64,000 nucleotides of DNA from Delphinapterus leucas (taxonomy: Eukaryota > Chordata > Mammalia > Artiodactyla > Monodontidae). The notes beneath the pieces are model-generated. The model did no database searches. It was not told where the DNA came from and saw nothing but the letters and a program-made list of their open reading frames with translations. Positions 31,110 through 43,140 of this stretch are shown piece by piece. Both the position numbers and the translations under genes were made by a program. Numbering within the stretch: the stretch's first letter is position 1; each line of letters opens with the position of its first letter. The DNA is taken from assembly GCF_002288925.2 (NCBI RefSeq), contig NW_022098058.1, forward strand, positions 382,021 to 446,020, written 5' to 3'.

Positions 31110-33448
31110 CAGAGGCAGGCCTCATTTTATCGCACTTCACTTTACTGCATTGTTTTTTTTCAAACTGAAGCCTTGTGACAACCCTGCACCCAGAACGTCT
31201 ATGGGCACCATTTTCCCAATAGCATTTGCTCACTTTGTGTCTCTGTGTCACATTTTGGTAATTCTCACAGTATTTCAAATTTTTTCATTATTATTGTATT
31301 TGTTCTGGTGATCTGTGATCTCTGGTGTTATTACTGTCATTGTTTGGGGATGCCATGAACTGTACCTGCGTAAGACAGCAAACTGAACGGATAAATGTTT
31401 CTTTCTGACTGTTCCACTGACCGGCCATCCCCTGGTTTCCCTCCCTCTCCTCAGGCCTCCCTACTCCCTGAGACACAACTGTATTGAAATTAGGCCAGTT
31501 AATAACTCTATAATGGCCTCTAAGTGTTCAAGTGAAAGAAGAGCCGCAAGTCCCCCACTTTAAATCAAAACCTAGAAATGATTAAGCTTTGTGCAGAAGC
31601 CATGTCAAAAGCCAAGACAAGCTGAAAGGTAGGCCTCTTGCACCAAACAGTTAGCCAAGTTGTGAATACAAAGGAAATGTTCTTGAGGGAAGTTCAAAGT
31701 GCTACTCCAGTGAACACGTGAATAATAAGAAAGCAAAACAACCTTATTGCTGCTATGGAAAACGTTTCAGTGGTCTGGAAAGAGGATCTTACCGGCCACA
31801 ATGTTCCCTTAGGCCAAAGCCTAACCCAGAGCAAGGCCCTAACTGTCTTCAATTCTGTGAAGGCTGAGAGGAGCAAGGAAACTACAGAAGAGAAGTTTGA
31901 AGCTAGCAGAGGTCACTTCATGAGGTTTAAGGAAGGAAGCAGACTCTATAATACAACAGTGCAAGGTAAAGCAGCAAGTTATCCAGAAGATCTAGCTAAG
32001 ATAATTAATGAAGGTGGTTACACTAAACAAAGATTTTCAACGTAGACAAAACAACCTTCTGCTCTAAGTAGACACCATCTAGGACTTTCACAGCCAGAGA
32101 GGAGAAGTCAATGCCTGGCTTCAAAGCTTCAAAGGAGAGGCTGACTCTCTTGTTAGGGGCTAATGCAGCTGGTGACTTCAGTTGCAGACAATGCTCATTT
32201 ACTATTGCAAAAATCCTAGGGCCCTTAAAATGTATGCTCAACCTACTTTTCCTGTGCTCCATAAACAGAACAACAAAGCCTGGATGACAGCACACCTTTT
32301 TACACCATGGTTTACTGAAAATTTTAAGTCCAGTGTTGAGAGCTACTGTTCAGAAAAAAAGATTTCTTTTGAAATACTGCCGCTCATTAACAATGTACCT
32401 GGTCACCCAAGAGCTTTGATGGAGTGGTGCAATTGTTTTCATGCCTTCTAGCACAACATCCATTCTGCAGCCCGTGGATCAAGGAGTAATTTCGACTTTC
32501 AAACCTTATTATTGAAGAAATACGTTTTGTAAGGTCATAGCTGCAATAATGATTCCTCTGATGGTTCTAGGCAAAGTAAATTGAAAGCTGTCTGGAAAGG
32601 ATTCCCCATTCTAGATGACATTAAGAACACTCATGATTCATGGGAAGTGATCAAAATATCAACATTAACAGAAGTTTAAAAGAAGTTGATTCCAATCCTC
32701 AGGGGTGTCTTTGAGGGGTTCAAGATTTTAGTGGAGGAAGTAACTGCAGATGTGGTGGAAACAGCAAGAGAACTAGAATTAGAAGTGGAGCCTGAGGACG
32801 TGACTCAATTGTTTCAATCTCATGATAAAACTTTAACAGGTGAGAAGTGCTTTCCTACGGATGAGCAAAGAAAGTGGTTTCCTAAGATGGAACCTACTCC
32901 TGGTGAAGATGCTGTGAAGACTGTTGAAATGACAACAAAGAATTTAGAAAAATTACATAAACTTAGTTGATGAAACAGCAGCAGTCTTTGAGAACACTGA
33001 CTTCAATTTGAAAGAAGTTCTACTGTGGGTAAAATGCTATCAAACAGCACTGCATGCTACGGAGAAATCATTCATGAAAGAAAAAGTCAATCGAGGCAGC
33101 AAACTTCATAGTTGTCTTATTTTAAGAAATTGTCAACAACCTTCAGTACCCACCACCCTGATCAGTCAGCAACCATCAACATCGAGGCAAGAACCTCTAC
33201 CAGCAAGAAGATTACAACTCACTGAAGGTTCAGGCGATGGTTAACATTTTTTAGCAATAAACTCTTTTTTAATTAACGTATGTACCTCTTTTATTACACA
33301 TAACGCTATCGCATACTTAATAAAGTATTAAGTATAGTTTTTATATGCACTGGGAAACCAAAATATTTGTGTGACTCACTTGATTACAATATTCACTTTA
33401 CTGTGGTGGTCTGGGACCGAAACCTTAATATCTTCGAGGTATGCCTGT
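31110..33448 (+). mobile_element. Tigger1 DNA transposon (Tc1/mariner-pogo group), near full length, inactive
   Basis: This 2.34-kb element runs from a decayed left terminus ('cagaggcaggcctcatttta' at 31110-31129) to the right terminus 'cgaggtatgcctg' (33436-33448), which is followed by TA. The usual Tigger1 length is about 2.4 kb. The internal order matches the family: left non-coding part with 'gtgtcacattttggtaattc' (31246-31265), transposase relic, and right part with 'tatgcactgggaaaccaaaa' (33343-33362). Tigger1 amplified early in placental evolution, so this copy should be shared with other mammals at the same site unless deleted. Confidence 0.95.
31513..33244 (+). pseudogene. Tigger1 transposase pseudogene (pogo-like, CENP-B/DDE family)
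   Basis: In the family this protein cuts and pastes the element. It has an N-terminal CENP-B-type helix-turn-helix DNA-binding domain and a C-terminal DDE_1 catalytic domain. Here an ATG at 31513 opens MASKCSSERR and soon meets a frameshift and stop near 31561. Surviving frame pieces are 31755-32045 (HTH-to-linker part, with [16 protein letters not shown]), 32182-32451 (catalytic part, with KAWMTAHLF and the PGHPRAL motif), 32686-32970, and 33008-33244 at the C terminus. The catalytic aspartate normally found before the PGHPRAL motif reads Asn (LINNVPGHP). A frameshift near 32040 separates the first catalytic region. It cannot produce an active transposase. Confidence 0.93.
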
Positions 33449-33868
33449 ACTTGTGTCATTTGAAATGGTTTTCTCAATGCTGGACATCTTCTCATGGGAG
33501 ATGGTTCAAATCCTAGGGCTGTTCAAGTCTTGAGTCAGGATTACATGCACCAGAATGGTTCTCGTGACCATCCTAATGGATTTCCAAGTGATCCCAAACT
33601 GACAGATCGGAACACAAACGCCATGGAAAACAAAAATGATAGAGATTGAGGAAAGAAGATGTTAGGATCACCAAGAGATCTAAGTCTTACCTATTAGATC
33701 CATGTCCTTTTTTACTGTTGGGTCCAAAATCTGAAGCTCAGCACCTATTCTTGCTTTCAGATCATCAGGTTACAAACAGGTTCTTTCTACTCATTCGTTC
33801 CAATTAAGTGTTTAATACTCTTGAACATCTCTAAGAATTGGGTGTTTTTTTCCAATAATAAAATGACA
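33449..33868. other. Unassigned sequence
   Basis: No gene or named repeat is recognised between the Tigger1 and the L1. Confidence 0.4.
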
Positions 33869-33869
33869 C

Positions 33870-36615
33870 GGGCCACAGTAACAAGCACAGGTGGGATTTA
33901 CAGATTCTGAAAAGTGGATCAGGTAGTTGAAAAACCTTAATACACATCTCACCAAAGAAGATATACAGGTGGCAAGTGAGCATATGAAAATTCATCATTA
34001 GGAAATTGTGAATTGAATGAGTTGCCACTACACACCAATCAGGATAGCTTTTTTTTTTTTTAAGATGTTGGGGGTAGGAGTTTATTAACTATTTATTTAT
34101 TTTTGCTGTGTTGGGTCTTCGTTTCTGTGCGACGGCTTTCTCTACTTGCGGCGAGCAGGGGCCACTCTTCATCGCGGTGTGCGGGCCTCTCACTACCGTG
34201 GCCTCTCTTGTTGCGGACGCACAGGCTCCAGACGCGCAGGCTCAGTAGTTGTGGCTCACGGGCCTAGTTGCTCCGCGGCATGTGGGATCCTCCCAGACCA
34301 GGGCTCGAACCCGTGGCCCCTGCATTAGCAGGCAGATTCTCAACCGCTGCGCCACCAGGGAAGCCCTGCCCAGGATAGCTTTTTTTTAAACCTGACAATA
34401 TTGACTGTTGGCAAGGGTGTGGAGCAACAGAAACTCTCTCTCACCCACTGCTGGTGGGCATGCAAAACGGTGCAGCCACTCTGGAAGACAGTTTGGCACT
34501 TCCTTACAAAACCAAACCTACTCTAACCACACCAGCCAACAACTGTGCTCCTAGGTACTTACCCAACTGAGTTGAAAACTTATCTCTGCACTGTGAAATT
34601 CACAGTATCTTTATTCATAGTTGCCAACAACAGAAAGTAACCAAGATGTCCTTCAATAGGTGAATGGAGAAACAAACTATGGTTTATCCATATAGCAGAG
34701 CAGTATTCAACATAAAAAAGAAATGAGCTCTCAAACCATAGAAAGACATTGATGAACATTAAATACATAATGCTAAGTAAAAGTAGCCACTGTAAAAGTC
34801 CTCCATATACCTGATTAGAATTAGATCACATTTCGGAAAAAGCAAAGCCGTAACAACAGTTAAAAAAAAAAGATCACTGGTTGCCAGGGGTCTAGAAGGT
34901 GGGCAGAAGGGTTGAATAGGTAAAGCATAGGGATCGTTTAAGACGGTGAAACTATTCTGTAAGATACTGTAATGGCGGGTACATGACTCTATGCATTTGT
35001 CAAAACCATGAAACTATAGAGAACGAGGAATAAACCTTCATGGGTACAAATTTTTAAAGAATCATTTAGTATGAAACAACCTAGGGTAGAGGAGGAAGGT
35101 GTTAATCTAAGTAACTCTGGAAATGAGTGGCGTCTATAAGACTAAAGACAAAGTAAATTGTACGTGAGCTCTGTACTCCTGTTGACAAACTTCTTTCCCA
35201 CAAGTACAGGTTAACAATTCTGACATTGCTACACGTGTTATACTGGAATTAAAGAATTTAGTGAATTGTTTAATTCAGATGGCAGATGGTGGGGGCAGGT
35301 GTCTCACTACTGGAGTGGGAGTTTGCAGGTAAATGTGGGGAGAAGGCTAGAATTATCCATGTGGTAATGGATTAGATTTGGAGACATCAGTATGAGCTCA
35401 TATTTAGATTAATATAGATATAGCGACATAGAGAAATATTTATAGATATGCGCATAGACACAGGTTAGCACACACACACGTAAGTCCTTGCTGCCATCTG
35501 ACAGGGTCTAGATGTGACAACACCCAAGAGTTAGGGCACTCCTAGCATCCAGATCTTGGTTTCTTATACCATTCTCCAAGGAAAGGAACCATGGCTCATT
35601 GGAGCAATGCCTAATTCAGGGACTGGAGCAGGAAATAAGCAAAAGTTGAGCCCGTAGCAACATCTTGTAGCAAAAAAACAGTGATAAAATGTAAGGAGGT
35701 GCTTAAAAACAACAGCCACACTGATGATGGAAAGTCAAAGGAGTTCAGGAATCAGCTGAAAGAGCTCCTGATGAAACAATCTGAACAAGAAAATTAAGTC
35801 ATATTGGATCAGAACCCAAAGTATAAAATAAATATCCATGAGTCCACACTGATAGAAATCAATGGCTGAATACACAAATAAATAACACACGGGGGAGAAG
35901 AGGCAAATCTCTGTGCAGAATTCTAAATAACTTACACAGATCCTCTACCCTCAAAGGGGTGGAGCTTAACTGCCCACACCCCAAGGTGCACACAGTGACC
36001 TTAAAGAGAGGGCAGTATGAAAATGGGGAAAATAGGAGTAACTTTACAGTGTTGAAACCTGAAAGACACTACCCCAGCCACGATCGAGGCCAACATCAAC
36101 AGTAATAAATGTTGGTAGTACTTACGCTAGATACGATGTGATGAAGATGACACTTTACCTCTGTGGTCTCCCTCCCCAAATCCCCAAACCTCAGTCTAAT
36201 CATGAGAAAAATAACAGAAAAATCCCAACTGAGGGACATTCTTCAAAATAATTGACCAATATGCCTCAAATTTGTCAAGGTCATCAAAAACAAGAAAGGT
36301 CTGGGAAACTGTCACAGACAACGGGGACCAAAGGAGACAAGAAGACTAACTGTGGTGTGGTTATCTTCGATGGGATCCTGGACCAGAAAATGGACATTCA
36401 TTAAAGACCAAGGAAATGTGAATAAAGTATAGACTTTAGTTAAGCAGGATGTGTGAATATTGGTCCATTAATTATAACATGCACCATACTAATGTAAGAT
36501 GCTAGTAAGAGGGAAAACTGCATGTGGGGTATATAGGAAAACTCGTTACTATCTCCACATTTTTTCTCTAAATATAAAACTCTTCTAATATAAAAGGTTT
36601 TAAAAAAAAAAAAAG
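33870..36615 (+). mobile_element. Old L1 (L1M-type), ORF2 end and long 3' UTR, with nested SINE
   Basis: The left part is the end of ORF2: 'ggtgtggagcaacagaaact' (34416-34435), 'ctgctggtgggcatgcaaaa', 'caagatgtccttcaataggt' and 'gaaagacattgatgaacatt'. The region after about 35080 continues as a long 3' UTR, with 'ggctagaattatccatgtgg' (35346-35365), 'gtgcagaattctaaataact' and a terminal poly(A) at 36600-36614. It shares its last about 850 bases with 25125-26325. All frames are broken. Joining both halves into one element is an inference from consistent order and strand. Confidence 0.7.
34051..34370 (-). mobile_element. CHR SINE with unusual 3' tail, nested in the L1
   Basis: A CHR SINE on the minus strand has its head at 34366 ('caccagggaagccc') and its body to about 34105. 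It does not go straight into poly(A). It continues with a short AAATA-rich stretch and a non-repetitive 26-base tail (34062-34087) before the T run at 34051-34061. The duplication 'caggatagct' + T run flanks it (34040 and 34371). The same tail is found on the plus-strand copy at 63408-63713. The plus frame 34146-34328 is an antisense reading. Confidence 0.92.
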
Positions 36616-36969
36616 GTGATCAGTGGAAGCGTTCCCTGTAAACGGTGCCATTTGCCTACGTGATTTAACGATACCAATCAGCTCTCCCAGCCTCTCCTTC
36701 CACCTTCATTTTCTAAATTGTCTATTTACTCACTAACACACACACAGCCCAGCAGAACCACCACCACCACTGCCTACTTCCTTCTTTCTTTACCCCAGGG
36801 AAAGAAAGAAGAAATGTGAGACAATGGAAGCACAAATGCACTGAATATGTATGTTGATTTGGGCAAGGGCCTGAAATAAAATACAATTTAATCTAAGAGA
36901 AAAAGCCCAAAGACTGTATCCCTGTTCTCAACAGCTCAAGGATTCACCTAGGAAAGACATCTTAGCGCA
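36616..36969. other. Unassigned sequence
   Basis: No gene or repeat is recognised, apart from short CA and ACC runs near 36738-36768. Confidence 0.4.
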
Positions 36970-36973
36970 TTAC

Positions 36974-37491
36974 TGTGACAGAGAAGAACACACCTGGCTC
37001 CACACTGGATCTATTCCTTTACTTCTAACCCTTGCGTTCTGTTGCCTGTGCTTAGTCACGTGGGCTCTGCACTTCTGTAAAAGAATGTTGCCTACGGCCT
37101 GAAATATACAGGACAGCCCATTCTCAAGGCTCTGACCTTTAAAGGTATAATACTTTTCCATTCATACAGAGATTAAAAGTTGCAGAACAGAGAATAACAT
37201 TTGTCTTGTGGGAGGTTTATAGGTACACTGTGACCAGACCTACATGGACAACTGCAAGAACAAAAAATTCTGGGACCAAGTCTGTAACAACCAGCCAGAC
37301 ACCCCCTGCCCTTTTAGTATAAAAGAAGCCTGAATTCTATCTCAGGGAAGATGGTCCTTTGGGACCCTAGTCCACCATCTTCTCACTCTGCTGGCTTTCC
37401 GAATAAAGTCACTATTCCTTGCCCCAACGCCTCGTCTCTTGATTTATTGGCCTGTCATGTGGCGAGCAGGACAAGCCTGGACTCGGTAACA
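36974..37491 (+). mobile_element. Solo LTR of a class I (gamma-like) endogenous retrovirus
   Basis: The 518-bp LTR begins TGTGACAG and ends GTAACA, giving the TG...CA termini. A 4-bp duplication, ttac, flanks it exactly (36970-36973 and 37492-37495); 4 bp is the usual size for class I elements. A TATA box (tataaaag) lies at 37318-37325 and a polyadenylation signal (aataaa) at 37402-37407, which defines plausible U3, R and U5 parts. No gag, pol or env sequence or second LTR is present, so recombination between LTRs has removed the body. The plus frame 37351-37764 merely spans R/U5 and the next SINE. Confidence 0.9.
37318..37325 (+). promoter_or_regulatory. TATA box of the solo LTR
   Basis: A canonical tataaaag lies about 80 bp upstream of the LTR's aataaa signal. 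The expected transcript start is roughly 25-30 bases downstream. It could act as a promoter if not silenced. Confidence 0.65.
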
Positions 37492-37659
37492 TTACCAAGT
37501 GGATCAAACCAGCTTATAAATAAGAGTCAAAAATTTAATTATTGCTTTTTCACGAGCCAGTCAGAGGTGGATAGGGCAACGAAAGATGGATTTGTTAGGT
37601 TTATTTTGGGCTATGACAGAAAACCCGAAACAACAGGGAGTTTAAAATGGTACAAGTTT

Positions 37660-38017
37660 GGGGATGTCCCTGGTGGCACAGTGGTTAAGAATCCGCCTGC
37701 CAATGCAGGGGATGCAGGTTCCATCTCTCGCCCGGGAAGATCCCACATGCCACGAAGCAACTAAGCCCGTGCACCACAACTATTGAGCCTGCGCTCTAGA
37801 GTCCGTGAGCCACAACTACTGAGCCCGTGTGCTACAACTACTGTAGCCTGCGTGCCTAAAGCCCATGCTCCGCAACAAGAGAAGCCACCACAATGAGAAG
37901 CCCACGCACCACAATAAAGAGAAGCCCCTGCTCGCCGCAACTAGAGAAAGCCCGTGCGCAGCAACGAAGACCCAACGCAGCCAAAAATAACAAATAAATG
38001 AATAAATTTATTTTTAA
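37660..38017 (+). mobile_element. CHR SINE, long form
   Basis: The head begins 'gggatgtccctggtggcaca' (37661-37680), with the long body and the 'gcaacgaagacccaacgcag' terminus (37961-37980) and an AAATAAATGAATAAA-like tail. Imperfect flanking duplications 'ggtacaagttt' and 'ggtacaggttt' lie at about 37649 and 38021. It is more diverged than the short-form copies. Confidence 0.92.
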
Positions 38018-38035
38018 AAAGGTACAGGTTTTTTT

Positions 38036-38520
38036 TTTATCTCTCCAATGTAAAGACAGGAAGTCCAAGACAGACAGGGCTGCTCTATTACTACCATCAA
38101 GAACCCAGATTCCTTGCATCTTGTAACTCAGTCATCCTTGGCAAATGGCATATACTCATGGCCCAAGATGGTTCCTCCAGCCCCAGTTAACATGGAGGGA
38201 AAAAAATGGGAGGTGAAGGAGAAGCACATCCTCTCCATGGAATTATCCTAGAAGTGAAAGTTACTATACACACTATATTGTATTGGTTAATACCATGTGA
38301 CGTGATCATTTCTGGCTATAAGACAGGGTAGGATATGTCATCTTTATTCCATGTGGCCATGTGCTGGTCTAAAAATCTAGGGTTCTATTAACAGAGAAGA
38401 AGGAAAAAAACATGTATTCAGGAACTAGCAGTCCCTGACACAGAAGGGAACCAGTCACGGTCCACTAAGAGATACTATTCCTTACAGCCAACACTGGTCA
38501 GGAGCTTAGTAAATATTGTT
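38036..38520. other. Unassigned sequence
   Basis: No gene or named repeat is recognised. Confidence 0.4.
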
Positions 38521-38524
38521 CCTC

Positions 38525-38940
38525 TGTTTAATACACATCTCTATCGTCTCCACCCCTCTTTTTCCTAGACCAATTTTACTCATTATTCTGCTCTCACCAT
38601 ACACATCAATTCTTCTGGAAAGCCTTGATCGACCTTATGACCTAGGACCTTAAAAGCTTATTGACGAGGGGAGTTGCCCTCTTTTGCCCATACACTCTGA
38701 CAGCACATAACACATTCAGTGGTAATCACTTCTCCCACTAAACCACAAGCTCCACTAAGGCAGAAACCTGACAGCCTCAGGTCCTGTCTACGGCACTGAG
38801 TAAACACTGCTTGAACAACTATGTACGTGGAAGTTTTGTTAGCTCTTCCAACGAACTAGTAGGTGCTGTGAATACTCACGGTTGCCTTAACCATTCTGTC
38901 TCCCCAGCATCTACCACAATGCCTGGAATATAGAGTTGAA
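38525..38940 (+). mobile_element. L2 3' end, plus strand
   Basis: The segment 'ctggaaagccttgatcgacc' (38615-38634), then 'tctgacagcacataacacat', 'caagctccactaaggcagaa' (38746-38765) and 'ggcactgagtaaacactgc', follows the L2 3' end. A second short piece, 'tccccagcatctaccacaat' (38902-38921), may be a further copy. Confidence 0.7.
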
Positions 38941-41125
38941 AATAATACAGTTGAGTTTGACATCAGAGAGATGATATCACAGAGAACTCAGGGAGGAGAA
39001 ACTTCCCCAAAGACGTGGCTTTTTAGGGCTTACTTCCTCCGATTCACTTGCCTCAGAAGCCACGTGTTCAGGTTACCCTGTGTGATCTGAACATTCACAT
39101 AAACACGAATTACCTATTTAAAAAAAAAAAAAAAAACAGGGGCACCACTGAGATGTTAAGGAACAGACACAGAAATCCTTAAGGATGAATATGTGTGGTC
39201 AATTTTTGGAACCTTATCAAAGCCATCATCCATGTGGCCGAGCTCAGTAACAGGAAGGTTTTTAAAACTGTTCAACAACCAAAGCATGATTTCACAGTAA
39301 TTTCAACATCTTTATCTGTGTTTCTTAAATACCATTAAAAAATATCTATTAGTGCCGTTGCCTTTCATTACCTTCCCTCACACATCATTACCAGTCCTGT
39401 GCTCTGCTCTCCAAAATGTCACCAAGTCCCTGCCCCCCGCTAACATGATGAACTCCTGCTCAGCTGCCTTCTCGCCACTTTGTGAAAATGATGACCCTGT
39501 AGCCAAGTTATCACATTCCCAGGCCAAAGGGTCATTTGACTCCCATTACTGCAATTTAGTCACATAAGAATGGTGGAAAGTACACTCAGCTGGATTATTC
39601 ATTTCCTGCGTTAATATGTTTCGGGGAAAAAATCAATCATTAATATATGTGTCTCCAGTTCCTTTTTTCTTTCTCTTACCCACTGAAGAAGGTAAGCCCT
39701 TGCCCGTCCACTTGGTGTCCTCTTCTGCCCTTCCAATCAGTGGCAGGACACCAAAACTGTGTGTTTACGACACTGTGGTCCTGGGAGTTACACCTCCAGG
39801 CTCAACCTTGAATCTGACCCTCCAGGCCCTCCAGGGAGGCTGTGAATACCTAATTCCCTAAATGTCTGCCATATAAAGCCAGAATAGTCTGTATTTCCTA
39901 AAACTCAGCTTGACGTATTCAATCCTGATCTCAACTTTTTTTTATGAATACTAAGTGCTGGAATCATAAAGGAAGGAACAAAGGGAAAATCTATGGATAG
40001 GTATGCAGACCCTTAAGGTAGCTATCAAGCCTCGACTAATGAATGGGGAAAGGTGTCCCAGGCGCTGCCAGGTTTAATGCGTGCTGTTCACAAGTAACTT
40101 GTGATGCTAAGAGAATTGTCTTTACACATGAACGCTGAACAAAACAGCATAACTACAGCTGTGCATTACATAGATGTAGATTAATTAAATTAGAACTTCT
40201 TTGAGGTCTCTTCAAAGTACCTAATGCAGTACTTTGTTGCCCAGTGAACTCCTGGTGAAATAAACAATTCACCTGGTGAAAAAAGCAATTCAAAAGTCTT
40301 AAGAACAAATTTAAACCTAAAGTATTTATTTATTTATTTAGCATATAAAAATGCTTTCGTGCCCCTTTACACCCCTCGATACACACACAAAGCTTTTCAA
40401 ATCAAAACACTACTTACTTCCTGTCAATTTTTTTTTAACTTTTAAGATCTTTTAAAATCTTATTCCAAATATAGTTATTACATTTCCAGTAAAAAAAAAA
40501 AAATTTCATATTTAAACTTTCAAAAAGAAAACGAGCCCAACAGGCACCCACCAAAGAAACTGCATGCTGAAATAGAACCAAAAGATAAATATTTGCACAT
40601 AAAATATTAGATTTATTCTTTCCTACAAGTGAGAAAGCTCTGTTGATTTTTCTCAAGTCCAAGCCATCTGGTTAATTAAAGGTCTAATGATGTAATCTAG
40701 CTCACTTTTGATGAGCTCTCTTCTTTCTTTGAGCCTTTTATTTTTTACATTATAGATGTTAAATCTGCTTTAGCAAGTCTGGGAACAACTTGGGTTACTG
40801 ATCTTCCTAAACACGCGTTAGCTGGGAGCTGGCCTCTTAGATCCATGGCAGAATATGCAATGCCTACCTGGCAGCTGTTGAAAGCCCCACCCACCACTTG
40901 AAATGAAAATCAAGGTGTTATGCAAGTGTAGAGAGGAAGAAGTTGTGAAAGAGAAATAAGAATGCATGGCTCATGGACATCCTTTCACATCCTGGCTATG
41001 CCAAGTGATAACGATCCCACATCCTTGCTCCCATTCAGGACAGGGCCCCTGTGCTCTTCTTTTGATGGAAAGGAAGGATAAGAGGGGAAGAGTTTCCTGT
41101 CACTTCTTCTTCAATGTCCTTATAG
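38941..41125. other. Unassigned, largely repeat-poor sequence
   Basis: No gene is recognised in this 2.2 kb. A (TTTA)n run lies at 40324-40340 and poly(A) tracts at 39119-39136 and 40491-40502. Frames such as 39616-39861 (81 aa) and 40435-40662 (75 aa) have no recognisable domain. The stretch 40660-40960 carries TTAATTAA and E-box-like motifs and reads like old single-copy DNA. Confidence 0.4.
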
Positions 41126-41129
41126 CACT

Positions 41130-41255
41130 AGCTCCCACTCCAACTGGAGCACAGTACTTACACGACGGATTACTGTCACTTGCACATCTATTTCTATAGC
41201 TCGACTGTGAGCTCCTCAAATCAGAAGGTCCCTCAACATCCCATTGTTTCAGTTT
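41130..41255 (+). mobile_element. L2-like 3' fragment, weak
   Basis: 'ggagcacagtacttacacga' (41146-41165), then 'actgtcacttgcacatctat' and 'ctcgactgtgagctcctcaa' (41200-41219), resemble an L2-type 3' end. Confidence 0.45.
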
Positions 41256-41630
41256 GGGTTCCCCAGGAAGCAGACCCTGACACAGATATTAGCATGCAGG
41301 AAGGCTATTGATGAGGACTCTTGAGAACGCCCCCTGAGGAAGGAAGGGGCAGGAAGCAGACTGGGCAAAGGGAACAGTTGGGCTGCAATGCAGTCTCAAC
41401 AGGGCCTCAGCCAACCCTGTGGGGAACTCTAAAGCTGGGATGGCCCTGCAGGGTTAGACCTTCAGATCAATCATTACATATGGGCTGCCACGGGATGGGG
41501 ATGTGACCGTGGGGGAGGCAACCTGCTCTAGCTGAGTCAGCTGTGGAAGAGGGTTGACAACTGAAGTCTGTCAGCCAACAGCCCTCAACAACAGCTGGAA
41601 GTTAGGTCCTTAAGTCCTGAAGGGGGGTCA
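41256..41630. mobile_element. Probable LTR-like dispersed repeat, family not identified
   Basis: 'tttgggttccccaggaagca' (41252-41271) followed by 'atgcaggaaggctattgatg' is a pattern that I associate with a dispersed mammalian LTR-type repeat. I cannot name it, and the assignment is tentative. Confidence 0.35.
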
Positions 41631-41639
41631 GAGCATCCA

Positions 41640-41725
41640 CTGTTATTTTGTTTACTGTTTATATCCCTAATTACCTAGTACTGGGCATAGAATATTAACA
41701 GTTCAATCAATATTTATTCAAATGA
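41640..41725 (+). mobile_element. L2 3' terminus fragment
   Basis: 'cctagtactgggcatagaat' (41673-41692), followed by a 'tcaatcaatatttattcaaatga' region, is the L2 end ('gcctggcacatagta..caataaatatttgttgaatga'). Confidence 0.6.
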
Positions 41726-42825
41726 ATTATTCTGCACCGAAGTGAAGATGGCCAGAGATGGGCCTTGGGATGCTCTGGACTCAGGTACCCTGCTTCTTGT
41801 GCCGACAATTTCTCAGGTATTACAGTGCAGTGGTTATAAATGACCTGGGCTAATAGCTTTTCGGCAATTCTGAGAGGCCGTGGAGTGCTCCGAGAATGCT
41901 AACCATCAGGAACAGACACAGATCTTATGTTGACGGTGTGCCCTATCGACTAAATCTTAGAGAGTGAGGTATGTTCGCAAGAGAGAAGATCTGGAAGCCT
42001 ATACGGAGACTCTCCGAGGGCTGGGAGAGTCACAGTCAAGCAGAGTTGGATACTCTCCAACCTGCCACCCAGCTGGATGGCTCTTTATGCAAACGGATTG
42101 CCTGGTTTGAGTGTCCAGTTCTTCCATCCCCATGCAAACCCCAGAACGTGTCTGATTCCGAGCCAGCCTCTGTGATCAAACGGGGACACCATTAAGAGAC
42201 CCACCATATAATAAATCTTCCTCCAGGTAAAGGAGGAACACGTTGAGAGCTCCTACGATTTCTGTGGGCATATTAAAATAAAAAGCCTTAAGCATCCACA
42301 TCGAATAAAGCCAGTAACTGTCTACACATGTTGTACCCGTGATATATGCTTTTTGTTTTTTCTAATGTGACATAGAAAGGATTGCAGAATTGTGGTGTGG
42401 TGCTGGGTAACTGTGTTCCTTCTATGACCCAGATGACCCCAGAGTACAGACGAGAGCCCAAAGAGCACAGGGAACACGTTAAATGAGAAATTATTAAAAT
42501 GTGCCTCCCACCAAGAAATCCAGTTCCTCTGTATCAGGACAATTTAGCTTCCACTGGGGACCTAGAAGAGAGCATCCTGGATCAAACAGTCCACTTTCCA
42601 GAGAAGATCTAGGTGCGAAAGTGATCTGGGTGCCCTGTGAAATCTTTATCTGTGGGGTGCCTTCATAAGGAGTTAAGACTCACACTAGGGGAAAAACAGC
42701 GTGACCTGGGAAAAGTGACCTCCACCGGCCAAAGAAGATTTGGGGAGACAGTATGCTGAGCACTGCTTTGCAGACCTGAGCCACACATACATGACCCGGC
42801 ACCTGCGTGTCTCTCCACCTATGGG
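41726..42825. other. Unassigned sequence
   Basis: No gene is recognised. A 74-codon frame at 41971-42195 (MFAREKIWKPIRRLSEGWES...) has no known domain and no splice context that I would trust. An AATAAA at about 42305 is not linked to any transcript evidence. Confidence 0.35.
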
Positions 42826-42829
42826 CAAG

Positions 42830-43140
42830 ATGGGTTAACTGCTCCCCACAGACTCAAACTCACTGTCCAAAGTGTAGGATTATTGCTGGGAAGTACGTGC
42901 CCAGCAAGGGGCAACATTTCTTAGCACCCCTTGCATCCAGGAAGGACCAAGGGAATAACAAACGGCGAACGGAATATGGGTGGAAGTGATGTATGTTACT
43001 CCAAGCCTCGCCCATAAAAATCTCCCACACGATCCTCCCTATTCTTTCCCCTTTGTTATAAGTATGATACTGTTAAGCCACTGAGATTTTGCGATTACTT
43101 CTTGTGGCCGTTAATCGATCCTAACACCCCGAGAGAGTAA
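42830..43140 (+). mobile_element. MaLR-type LTR relic
   Basis: 'cctcgcccataaaaatctcc' (43006-43025), 'acgatcctccctattctttc' (43029-43048) and 'gttaagccactgagattttg' (43072-43091) match the 3' part of a MaLR/MLT LTR. The left boundary is approximate. Confidence 0.7.

Noticed and set aside
37351..37764. 137-codon plus-strand frame downstream of a TATA box
   Set aside because: It spans the R/U5 part of a solo LTR and then the start of a SINE. Neither is coding.
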